Program-made: the position numbers and the translations under genes | Assembly (NCBI GenBank): GCA_038245725.1 | Contig: JBBRSD010000005.1 | Coordinates: 139,986-203,985, forward strand | Length of the DNA: 64,000 nt | Direction of reading: 5' to 3' | From: JBBRSD01 sp038245725 | GTDB taxonomy: Bacteria; Actinomycetota; Coriobacteriia; Anaerosomatales; JAAXUF01 | In this document: piece by piece, positions 17,360 through 27,548 of the stretch | How positions within the stretch are numbered: the stretch's first letter is position 1 | Layout of the letters: every line of letters starts with the position of its first letter | The notes under the pieces: generated by a model | The model's database searches: none | What the model was told of the DNA's origin: nothing | Seen by the model: the letters and a program-made list of their open reading frames with translations, nothing else

Positions 17360-17949
17360 TGCCGGCGCTTCTCGCAATAGTTCTTGGCTGCGGCCTGGGG
17401 AAGTTGGCCGGAGGTTCGATGAGGAATCTCGGCCGGCTTCGGCTCAAGCACGAGTGGATCATCCTCGCGATGTTCGTCGCGCAGGGCCTCGCCCGCGGCA
17501 GAGTGGCAGGCTTTCAGGCTACTTCTGTTGGAATCATAGTGTGGGTCGTCGCCTCGGTGCTCCTGATGAGCGTGTTGTTGCCTGAGTGGCAAAGATCCGG
17601 CGCCTCGCTCGCGTGGACAGGTGTCGGGCTGAACCTCATTGCGGTCCTTGTGAACAACGGCATGCCGGTGGTCGTTCCTCCGAATGTTGGATCGATTGCA
17701 GCATCCGCCTCCATTCTGCGTTCGCTCGGGTTCTACCAAGCGGTGGATCGGTTCACTCTGGGGGCCGCTTGGGGAGACATTTTGGTCGCTCGATTCGGAG
17801 GCGCCGCACTTGCGCTCAGTGCGGGCGACCTGCTGTTGGTAATTGGGGTCGTAACCATCATTGTAGGAGCATGTTTGGAAGTGGGCGATCTGCCAGAAGG
17901 CGAGAGGTCGTCCGCTATGGAGCATTCAGGTGCAGACGCGAGCTGCTGA
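17359..17949 (+). CDS. DUF5317 domain membrane protein
   Basis: A 196-residue protein with four to five hydrophobic helices. It resembles DUF5317, which is found mainly in Actinobacteria and Clostridia and has no known function. The family traits seen are an early LRLKHEWIILAMFVAQ helix and a conserved-looking LNLIAVLVNNGMPV segment. I use ATG 17359, which overlaps the stop of the preceding gene (TAATG) and implies translational coupling. The frame extends further upstream, but that would overlap the previous gene by 78 bases. The last 20 residues are polar and uncertain. Confidence 0.7.
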   Translation: MPALLAIVLGCGLGKLAGGSMRNLGRLRLKHEWIILAMFVAQGLARGRVAGFQATSVGIIVWVVASVLLMSVLLPEWQRSGASLAWTGVGLNLIAVLVNNGMPVVVPPNVGSIAASASILRSLGFYQAVDRFTLGAAWGDILVARFGGAALALSAGDLLLVIGVVTIIVGACLEVGDLPEGERSSAMEHSGADASC

Positions 17950-18051
17950 ACCGAATGCGGAGTATTGCATCAACGTCTTCCGTGATATATAGATAGCTAC
18001 ATAATCCAAGTCTCAAAACGGCACCCCCCGCCATGGATCTCGGAGGCAAGC

Positions 18052-21000
18052 ATGAGCTCTTTGCTTGGCGCTTGGGGTGTGCCCGATTTCGGCGCAGTTC
18101 TCATCAGACCTCGAATCATCGAGTTGCTCGCTCAGCGGGGCACGAGCCCGGTGGTTCTCCATGGAGCAGCGGGATGCGGCAAATCGATTGCCGCCGCCCA
18201 CTACGCTTGCCACAAGAGCAAGGTAATCGTGTGGGTTGATGCCTGCGGTGAGTTCCTAAGTGCCGAGCGTGTCGCTGTGGCTGCGACTCGGGCGCTCGAG
18301 ACGGGCAATCCATGCGCACCGAGAGCCTGCGAAAGCGACGCGGCGTTCGAGGATCTTGTCGATCAGCTCCTTGTCGTTGCAAGACGATGCTCTGGCGGCG
18401 CGGGAATCTGCGTCGTGGTTGATGACCAGGGTCCGTCGCCAGACGGGTCGACGGCGCGTTCTCTCGGGAGGCTGGCACAGCTCATGAGGGCGTGCTCGTC
18501 ACAGCTCTTGGTAACTACGAGGAGCGTCTCAGGATGGCCCGCCGAGGTGATTTGTCGCTGGGAGCAATTGGGCGAGCGCGAACTCGCGCTCGACTCTGCC
18601 GAAGCGGAGAGTCTCCTTGAAGAAGCGGGATATGCAGGTCTCACAGGTCAGGCAGATGCGCTCCGGGAATCCTGCGGTGGGCACCCGGCGCTCTTCGCGG
18701 TCCTCGCGAGCCAGGCGGTCAGTTTCGGCGTAGATGCGACAGTCGCAAGAACCGCATCCTTGGACGCTTGGCTCGAGCGTCTGATTGTCGACCAGATGTC
18801 ACCTCCGAGCCGAGCCGCTCTCATTCTAGCCAGTCTGATCAAGGCGGGCGATGAACGAGATCTCGCAGCCCTGGGGGTCCAGGATGTGAAGCTGGTCTTG
18901 GATGAAATCGGCCGTGTTCTGCCGTTGGTGAGGTGTTCGACTACACCGAGCGGGTTTAGCGCTTTTCGCACCCATGACCTGGTCGACAGCTTCATTCTCG
19001 ACAAACGGGAAGTTCTTGGGGTCAGAGCGTCGGATGAGGCCCTCGCTGTTGCGGTGCAGATCCTCTCCTCGAGACGTGAGTACGTTAGGGCGTCAACTCT
19101 GGTCCTGAGGTACCCACACGAGCTAGACTCCGCAGGATGGATTGAGTCCCACGGCAACGAGGCTCTCTCTGCTGGTATCTACGTGCAGCTGCGCATGTTA
19201 CTTGATACGGTTCCCGTTCACCGGCTCGTCGGCAGCCCGAGCATCTTGCTTCTTTGGGCGGGACTCTGCAACGAGACGGGTGAGTTCGAAGAGGCGTTGG
19301 CAAAGTGCAACGCTGCCCGAACTATTGCTGAGCATGAGGGCGACATTGACTTGGCATCCAGCGCAGCCTCGCTAGCTCTTCGATCGCTATGCCGATGTCA
19401 TCGACTGGATGAAGTGGAGGCCCTGTCGAAGGAGCTGCTCTCAAGTCCGCTCGTCAATTCTCAGCCGGGCTTACATGCTGAAGCTCTCGTGTGTCTGGCC
19501 CGGGCTCAACTCGTCCGCGGCGACAGCCCGGCTGGTGCGATAGAGATTCTAGATGAGGCGAGCCGGGTTGCGGAGGCGATTCCTGCGGAGTCGCACACAC
19601 GACATACGCTGACGTTCTTGTCCGCTTTTGCAAGAGTAATGGGGGAGGGTGACTGGATGTCGGCCGCCCAGCGACTCTCCGCTGGTATCTCCGCACCGGC
19701 GCAGCTAATCAGTTCTGCTGTGATGGCTAGAGGAAACCTGGGTCTTATGCTTGTCCAGATTGGTCGGCTCGGGCGGGCAAGACAAATGCTCCAAAGGGCC
19801 CTTCAGGATGCTGAGTCGTACGGCCTAGACGTCTACACCGCAGCGTACCTACCCATGCTCGGGACCCTCAATGTTGCTTCGGGTGCGGTTCAAGAAGGCA
19901 TTGAGATGATGGAGCGGGGCATCACACTTTCGGAACGCTTGGGCGAAGAAGCTGAAGCGCAACCAGATCGAGTGTTCCTCGCCACGGCTCTTCTTGCATC
20001 CGGTCGTCCGGACGAGTCCCTCGCTCAGGCGGAATGCGCGTTCGAGCGGCTTTCCGTCGCCGACAACATGGGCTTCCGACGTCTTGCCGCGCTGGAGGTA
20101 GCGGCTTCGCTCCTCGCACTCGGGGATGTTGCGGCCGCCAGGACTTGGACAGAATCGATCGCTTCAGAAGGTCGACCACCAAACAACTACGATCGTGTTC
20201 GTGCAGACATGATTCTCGCGGAAGCGGACCGCCGAGACGGCCGGCTCAACGCTGCCGTAAAGCGACTCGCAGCCCACAAGGAGTACATCCGCTCGGAGAA
20301 TCCGAATTGGCAGATCGCGATGTACTGCCGCGCGTTTCCCGAGATGCTTGGGTTGTTGGCACTTGCGGTCGGCCCGGCCTCTCTACCTGCCCATATGCTG
20401 CGGATGATTATGCCGGAGCAAGCTGAGGTCGCGCTCGTGCGAACCAAGAGTTTCGTTGACGACAAGACGTGGCGCAGGCTCGGAGCCGTTCTGCTCGGCG
20501 CCGATGAACTCGCCCACTTCATCGCACGCGACGGTCTGCCTCTGTGTCACGTTCGGATGTTCGGCGGCTTGGAGGTCAACATCGGGACTCGCTCGGTGCG
20601 CGAGCGTGACTGGAAGAAGCGCAAGGCTCGGCTGCTCTTCGCGATGCTCATGATGAGGCGAGGTCAAGACGTCGCGCGCGAGCAGATATTCGAGCACCTT
20701 TGGCCGGAGATGGACGAGCCGAGGGCGAAGAGCAACCTCTATGTGATCTGGAGCGCGATGAAGTCCGTCCTTGTCGGCGAGAAGGCCGAGAAAGGCGCCA
20801 AGTGCCCGTATGTGGAGAGCGTTGGAGGCGTGTGCCGATCGGTTCGCGAGAACGTTCGCACCGACGTGGACGCGTTGGAGGCAGCCTGCGCGCGGGCGCG
20901 CGAGGCCGAATCAACCGGCGCGACGGTCGAGGCGCTCAAGGCGTATCGGCTGATCTCGGACATCTACCGCGGGGACCTGCTGCCGGGTGATTGCTACGAC

Positions 21001-21348
21001 GACTGGTTCATCAACTTGCGCGAGCACTACCGCTCCGAGTTCATCCACGCGATGCTGCGCGCGACCGAGATACTTCTCGATGCCAACGATCCACACACCG
21101 CTCTGATCTTCGTCCGCAGGGCGATCCAATTCGACCAGTTCCGAGAAGATCTCTACCAAGCGGCCCTGCGGTGCCAGATCGCAGCCGGTCAGCGCTCCTC
21201 GGCAATCGACACATATATGCAATGCCGAGACAAGCTGTGCGATGAGCTCGGGCTCGATCCGTCCGCCGAGATGCGGGCGCTCTACGACGAGATCCTCGCA
21301 ATGGAGGAGCGACCTCGACACGTCGACTTCGATCCGCTGTCGGACTGA
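18052..21348 (+). CDS. Large BTAD/SARP-type transcriptional regulator with ATPase and TPR-like domains
   Basis: A 1098-residue cytoplasmic regulator. About residues 20-290 form a STAND/AAA-type ATPase with Walker A HGAAGCGKS near residue 38 and a VVVDDQG Walker B. The middle (about 340-770) is helical and repeat-like, as in TPR solenoids of MalT-type proteins. The C-terminus starts near residue 832 with HVRMFGGLEVN, a winged-helix DNA-binding domain. The bacterial transcriptional activation domain follows (about 935-1090, with YRGDLLPGDCYDDW and ELGLDPSAEMRALYDEI). In SARP proteins the winged helix precedes BTAD as here, but the ATPase usually follows; here it is at the front. GGAGG stands six bases before ATG 18052. 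In-phase repeats just downstream may be its target. Confidence 0.88.
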   Translation: MSSLLGAWGVPDFGAVLIRPRIIELLAQRGTSPVVLHGAAGCGKSIAAAHYACHKSKVIVWVDACGEFLSAERVAVAATRALETGNPCAPRACESDAAFEDLVDQLLVVARRCSGGAGICVVVDDQGPSPDGSTARSLGRLAQLMRACSSQLLVTTRSVSGWPAEVICRWEQLGERELALDSAEAESLLEEAGYAGLTGQADALRESCGGHPALFAVLASQAVSFGVDATVARTASLDAWLERLIVDQMSPPSRAALILASLIKAGDERDLAALGVQDVKLVLDEIGRVLPLVRCSTTPSGFSAFRTHDLVDSFILDKREVLGVRASDEALAVAVQILSSRREYVRASTLVLRYPHELDSAGWIESHGNEALSAGIYVQLRMLLDTVPVHRLVGSPSILLLWAGLCNETGEFEEALAKCNAARTIAEHEGDIDLASSAASLALRSLCRCHRLDEVEALSKELLSSPLVNSQPGLHAEALVCLARAQLVRGDSPAGAIEILDEASRVAEAIPAESHTRHTLTFLSAFARVMGEGDWMSAAQRLSAGISAPAQLISSAVMARGNLGLMLVQIGRLGRARQMLQRALQDAESYGLDVYTAAYLPMLGTLNVASGAVQEGIEMMERGITLSERLGEEAEAQPDRVFLATALLASGRPDESLAQAECAFERLSVADNMGFRRLAALEVAASLLALGDVAAARTWTESIASEGRPPNNYDRVRADMILAEADRRDGRLNAAVKRLAAHKEYIRSENPNWQIAMYCRAFPEMLGLLALAVGPASLPAHMLRMIMPEQAEVALVRTKSFVDDKTWRRLGAVLLGADELAHFIARDGLPLCHVRMFGGLEVNIGTRSVRERDWKKRKARLLFAMLMMRRGQDVAREQIFEHLWPEMDEPRAKSNLYVIWSAMKSVLVGEKAEKGAKCPYVESVGGVCRSVRENVRTDVDALEAACARAREAESTGATVEALKAYRLISDIYRGDLLPGDCYDDWFINLREHYRSEFIHAMLRATEILLDANDPHTALIFVRRAIQFDQFREDLYQAALRCQIAAGQRSSAIDTYMQCRDKLCDELGLDPSAEMRALYDEILAMEERPRHVDFDPLSD

Positions 21349-21392
21349 GCGACCTTCGTCAGCCACCGCTCCGAACTCACATCCGTTCGGGC

Positions 21393-21436
21393 GGTAAGGA
21401 ACCGGTTAGGAACTGGTAAGGTGCGCCCGGTACGAT
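21393..21436 (+). promoter_or_regulatory. Three tandem 11-bp repeats ahead of a -10 box: candidate SARP operator-promoter
   Basis: GGTAAGGAACC (21393-21403), GGTTAGGAACT (21404-21414) and GGTAAGGTGCG (21415-21425) are exactly in phase at 11 bp. A TACGAT -10 box follows at 21431-21436. SARP regulators are known to bind direct repeats spaced by 11 bp (one helix turn) that replace the -35 region, with the last repeat about 8 bp before the -10. That geometry is met here, and the gene just upstream encodes a BTAD-domain regulator. Binding itself is inference. Confidence 0.55.
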
Positions 21437-21441
21437 CGACA

Positions 21442-21611
21442 CAGATCGCATGCCGTAAGGCGAATGCGAATCTGCACGAGGCCGTTGGGCTCCCTGGTCA
21501 ACAGGGCGTTGCGAGCGGTGGCGCGGCTCATCATCTGGTGAGGAGCGGATACTCCTGGGGGGCATCGGAAGCGAGTCGAATCGTCATCGGCCGGGCCCGA
21601 CGGGCCTCGTG
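21442..21611 (+). ncRNA. Candidate structured RNA of unknown family
   Basis: The predicted transcription start from the -10 at 21431 coincides with a hairpin at 21442-21474. It has three stacked stems (42-46 with 70-74, 47-51 with 64-68, 52-54 with 59-61, last digits of 214xx) capped by a GTAA tetraloop. Next, CACGAGGCC (21475-21483) pairs perfectly with GGCCTCGTG (21603-21611), closing a 137-base domain. Inside it are the hairpins 21493-21507 and 21527-21542. No convincing protein frame covers it. A further GC-rich hairpin near 21645-21686 may end the transcript. Alternatives are a long leader of secA, which however has its own -10 at 21710, or a riboswitch. I recognise no known family. Confidence 0.5.
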
Positions 21612-21709
21612 CGCGACGAGCGGAGCGTGGGGAAGTAAGTTACAAGCAGGCGCGGCCGGGCGGGCCTCTCAACGGCGGGCCGCCTGCCGTTCCTGACGGC
21701 TCCCTGTGC

Positions 21710-21715
21710 TAGAAT
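21710..21715 (+). promoter_or_regulatory. Extended -10 box of secA
   Basis: TGC directly followed by TAGAAT forms an extended -10. The predicted start is near 21722, giving a leader of about 43 bases before secA. Confidence 0.6.
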
Positions 21716-21764
21716 CGGGGCTGTTTTCACCACGAGAATCCCACCGTCGAAGGTGTAGCACGCC

Positions 21765-24524
<2,760 letters not shown>

Positions 24525-24529
24525 GCGCG

Positions 24530-25678
24530 ATGGCCGAGAACCGCATGCAAGAGATAACCGCGCTGCGCGGACGCGTTGCGCACATGGCCGAGTACCTGCA
24601 CGTCGATGCGCGCCGCGTGGAGCTCGCCAAGCTCGAGCAAAACGCCGCCCAACCCGACTTCTGGGATGACTCCTCGGGTGCGCAGGCGACGATGACCCAG
24701 CTCTCAGGCATCCGAGACGAGATTGCGGCCTACGAGGAGATCGTCGAAGCGATCGACGACGCCGAGGCCGCAAACGAGCTCGCCGTCTCCGAAGACGACG
24801 CGGAACTCGCCGGCGAGGTCTCCTCGGCGCTGGTGCATGCCGGCAAGCTGGTAGACGTGCTTGAGGTGAGCTCGTGGTTCAACGGCGAGTTCGACCATGG
24901 CGACGCGATCGTCACCATCACTCCCGGCCAGGGCGGGCTTGAAGCTCAGGACTGGGCCGAGATGCTCCTCAAGATGATCACGAAGTACTGCGAGAGCAAG
25001 AAGTGGAAGGTAGAGGTCAACGAGCTGACCCCAGGCGTCGAGCTCGGCATCGATCGCGCGACATTCACCGTCCACGGCCGGAACGCCTACGGCATGCTCC
25101 TTTCCGAGATGGGCGTGCACCGCCTCGTCCGCATCAGCCCCACCGACGAGAAGAAGCGCCGGCAGACCACGTTCGCAGGCGTTGAGGTCCTGCCGGTGCT
25201 CCCCGACGACGTCGAACTCGACATCCGTGACGAGGACCTGCGCATCGACGTCTACCGGTCGAGCGGCCCTGGCGGCCAGAGCGTGAACACGACCGACTCG
25301 GCGGTGCGCATCACGCACCTTCCCAGCGGGCTCGTTGTCACCTGCCAGAACGAGAAATCGCAGCACAAGAACAAAGAGGCTGCGATGAAGATCCTGCGTG
25401 CCCGGCTCTACGAGATCGAGAAGGCCAAGCGCAACGCCGAAATCGATGAGCTGCGCGGACCGAAGCGCGACATCTCGTTCGGTAGTCAGATCCGCAGCTA
25501 CGTGCTTTACCCGTACCAGATGGTGAAGGATCTGCGCAGCGGCGTTGAGACCGGCAACGTGACCGCTGTTCTCGGCGGGGATCTCGATGCGTTCGTGCTC
25601 GGATACCATCGCTGGCGGGTAAAGGGCGAAGGCGTGGTCGACGACAGTGTTGCGGCCACCATCAAGGCAGGGGAGTAG
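24530..25678 (+). CDS. prfB: Peptide chain release factor 2, with an SPT tripeptide
   Basis: Release factor that reads UGA and UAA stops and triggers hydrolysis of peptidyl-tRNA. 382 residues. The catalytic GGQ is at residues 248-250 in SSGPGGQSVNTTDSAVRITH. The stop-reading tripeptide, SPF in standard RF2, reads Ser203-Pro204-Thr205 here, within VRISPTDEKKRRQTTF. The surrounding sequence and spacing to GGQ match RF2, so this is RF2 and not RF1. The N-terminal coiled coil is continuous, and the programmed frameshift (in-frame TGA) seen in many RF2 genes is absent. ATG 24530 begins five bases after secA stops, as in the common secA-prfB unit. Confidence 0.92.
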   Translation: MAENRMQEITALRGRVAHMAEYLHVDARRVELAKLEQNAAQPDFWDDSSGAQATMTQLSGIRDEIAAYEEIVEAIDDAEAANELAVSEDDAELAGEVSSALVHAGKLVDVLEVSSWFNGEFDHGDAIVTITPGQGGLEAQDWAEMLLKMITKYCESKKWKVEVNELTPGVELGIDRATFTVHGRNAYGMLLSEMGVHRLVRISPTDEKKRRQTTFAGVEVLPVLPDDVELDIRDEDLRIDVYRSSGPGGQSVNTTDSAVRITHLPSGLVVTCQNEKSQHKNKEAAMKILRARLYEIEKAKRNAEIDELRGPKRDISFGSQIRSYVLYPYQMVKDLRSGVETGNVTAVLGGDLDAFVLGYHRWRVKGEGVVDDSVAATIKAGE

Positions 25679-25682
25679 CGCG

Positions 25683-26528
25683 ATGCGACTGCTCGCAGAC
25701 CTCCATACCCACACCATCGCCTCGGGGCATGCGTTCTCGACGCTCACCGAGAACGCGCAGGTCGCACGTGCTCGCGGCCTCGAGCTCATCGCGATTACCG
25801 ACCATGGGCCGACGGTACCCCAAGGCGCGCACGAGTGGTACTTCTGGAACATCAAGATCATCCCGAGCGTGCTCGACGGCGTTCGACTGCTGAAAGGCTG
25901 CGAGGCGAACATCGCGCTCGATTCGGAGAACGGTCTCGACCTGCCCGACCAGATCCTGGGCTGGCTCGACTTCGTGGCTGTCGGCTTCCACCCGACCACC
26001 GGCTTCGACACGCCCGACCGCGTCCGCAACACCGAGGCGCTCGTGCGCGTGATGGCCCATCCGCTCGTCGACCAGATCACGCATCCCGGTAACGAAGCCG
26101 AGTTCCCGCTCGACCTCGACGCCATCGTCGAAGCAGCGGTGCGCCACAACGTCATCCTCGAGCTCAACGCCCACAGCTTCGACCCCACCAGCTCGCGCGC
26201 GGGCTCGGGCAAGCGTGAGCGCGAGTTCGCGGAGGCCGCGCTGGCCGCCGGTGCGCCGCTCTCGATCGGCTCGGACGCCCACTACGCACTCTACGTGGGC
26301 CGCTTCGAAGCCGCCCTCGCGATCGCCGAGGAGATCGGACTGACCGAGGAGCGCGTGGTGAACCGCAGCGCCGAGTCTGTGCTCGCGCATCTTCTCGGAA
26401 AGCGCGAGCGGCCTCGACTCGATGTGGGCGGCGTCTGGCAGTGGCCCGCACCGCTGCACGGTGTGGCGCCGCTGGAGCCGGTACCCGGTTCCGAAGCCGA
26501 CGTTGCAGGCGAGGGTCGCTGGTGGTAG
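25683..26528 (+). CDS. PHP-domain phosphatase/phosphoesterase, YcdX-like
   Basis: A 281-residue metal-dependent PHP hydrolase. The metal ligands are spread as usual: LLADLHTHTIAS at the start, AITDHGP near residue 40, GCEANI near 75, VDQITHPGN near 135 and the closing SIGSDAHYALYVGRF near 197. This order matches the YcdX/YcdX-like group, which takes small phosphate substrates. ATG 25683 lies four bases after prfB. Family members are sometimes paired with membrane proteins, and the YitT gene overlaps its 3' end by 7 bases. The last 40 residues are proline- and glycine-rich and outside the fold. Natural substrate unknown. Confidence 0.85.
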   Translation: MRLLADLHTHTIASGHAFSTLTENAQVARARGLELIAITDHGPTVPQGAHEWYFWNIKIIPSVLDGVRLLKGCEANIALDSENGLDLPDQILGWLDFVAVGFHPTTGFDTPDRVRNTEALVRVMAHPLVDQITHPGNEAEFPLDLDAIVEAAVRHNVILELNAHSFDPTSSRAGSGKREREFAEAALAAGAPLSIGSDAHYALYVGRFEAALAIAEEIGLTEERVVNRSAESVLAHLLGKRERPRLDVGGVWQWPAPLHGVAPLEPVPGSEADVAGEGRWW

Positions 26529-27403
26529 TCGAGCGCGTGCTCAAGAGCCGCCGCGTGCGCGACTACGCGCTCATGAGCCTCGGGCTCGTGATGACCGCGT
26601 GGTCGCTCGACGTCTTCCTCATCCCTAACCGGATCGCAGCCGGCGGCGTGTCCGGTCTTTCGACCGTCATCCACTACTGGGCGCTCTCCCATTTCCGCGT
26701 CGATCTTCCAGTCGGCGTCCAGATGCTCGTGTTCAACGGCATCCTGCTAATCATCGCGTGGCGATTGCGCGGAGTCGGTTATCTCGCGAAGACCGTCTTC
26801 GGGGCCGTGGCGCTATCTCTGCTCGTCGACGCGTTCGCGCCGTTCGTTCCACGTCTGGCCGGCGACGACCTGCTGCTCGCGGCGCTTTACGGCGGTGCGA
26901 TCACGGGCATTGGCATGGGCTTCGTGTTCAAGGCGGGCGGCAACACGGGCGGCACCGACATCGTGGCGCAGCTCCTCTCTCGGCGATTTCCGTTCGGCGT
27001 GGGACAGATCATGCTCGTCGTGGATGCGGCCGTGACCATGCTCGCAGTAGTCGAGTTCGGGCCGCGGCTTGCGATGTACGGCGTCGTCGCCATCTTCGTC
27101 GCGACCGCCGCCATCGACCTCGTGCTCGAAGGTGTGAGCGTCGAGAAAGCGATCTGGATCATCAGCGACGAGGCCGACCGCATCGGCGCATCGATCAACG
27201 CAGAGCTGGGTCGTGGCGCGACGCGGATCGAAGCACGCGGCGTCTACACCGGCGAGAAGCGCGGAACGCTGATGGTCGTGCTGGCGCGCAACGAACTCGA
27301 CGACCTCAAGGCTATCGTCGCCGCGATCGATCCGACCGCGCTCGTGATCATCAGCAACGTCCACGAAGCCATCGGTGAGGGCTTCAAGGAAATGGCTGGC
27401 TAG
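26522..27403 (+). CDS. YitT family membrane protein (DUF161/DUF2179)
   Basis: A 293-residue protein with about six hydrophobic helices (DUF161) followed by a soluble C-terminal domain (DUF2179, about residues 215-290, with RGVYTGEKRGTLMVVLAR). Family hallmarks are IPNRIAAGGVSGLSTVIHY near the start and GFVFKAGGNTGGTDIVAQ in the middle. The family is widespread in Gram-positives and its transport role is unproven. I use GTG 26522 because GAGGG lies about eight bases upstream; the frame stays open earlier but overlaps the PHP gene. It ends 145 bases before the Calvin-cycle genes. Confidence 0.85.
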   Translation: MVVERVLKSRRVRDYALMSLGLVMTAWSLDVFLIPNRIAAGGVSGLSTVIHYWALSHFRVDLPVGVQMLVFNGILLIIAWRLRGVGYLAKTVFGAVALSLLVDAFAPFVPRLAGDDLLLAALYGGAITGIGMGFVFKAGGNTGGTDIVAQLLSRRFPFGVGQIMLVVDAAVTMLAVVEFGPRLAMYGVVAIFVATAAIDLVLEGVSVEKAIWIISDEADRIGASINAELGRGATRIEARGVYTGEKRGTLMVVLARNELDDLKAIVAAIDPTALVIISNVHEAIGEGFKEMAG

Positions 27404-27548
27404 CGTCCCACTCAGCACCGCCCACCGCGCCCACAATGCCACTGACCCCGTGCTTGGTGCCTCCCGCGGCAGCAACGTTCCGCCGCCACACCCTCGACGC
27501 GCAGACTGACGCTCACATTCTCGGATTAACGACTGAGGAGGAAGAGCG

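Noticed and set aside
21442..21611. Cyclic-di-GMP or cyclic-di-AMP riboswitch ahead of secA
   Set aside because: The conserved cores of these riboswitches are not seen, and secA has its own -10 downstream of the structure.
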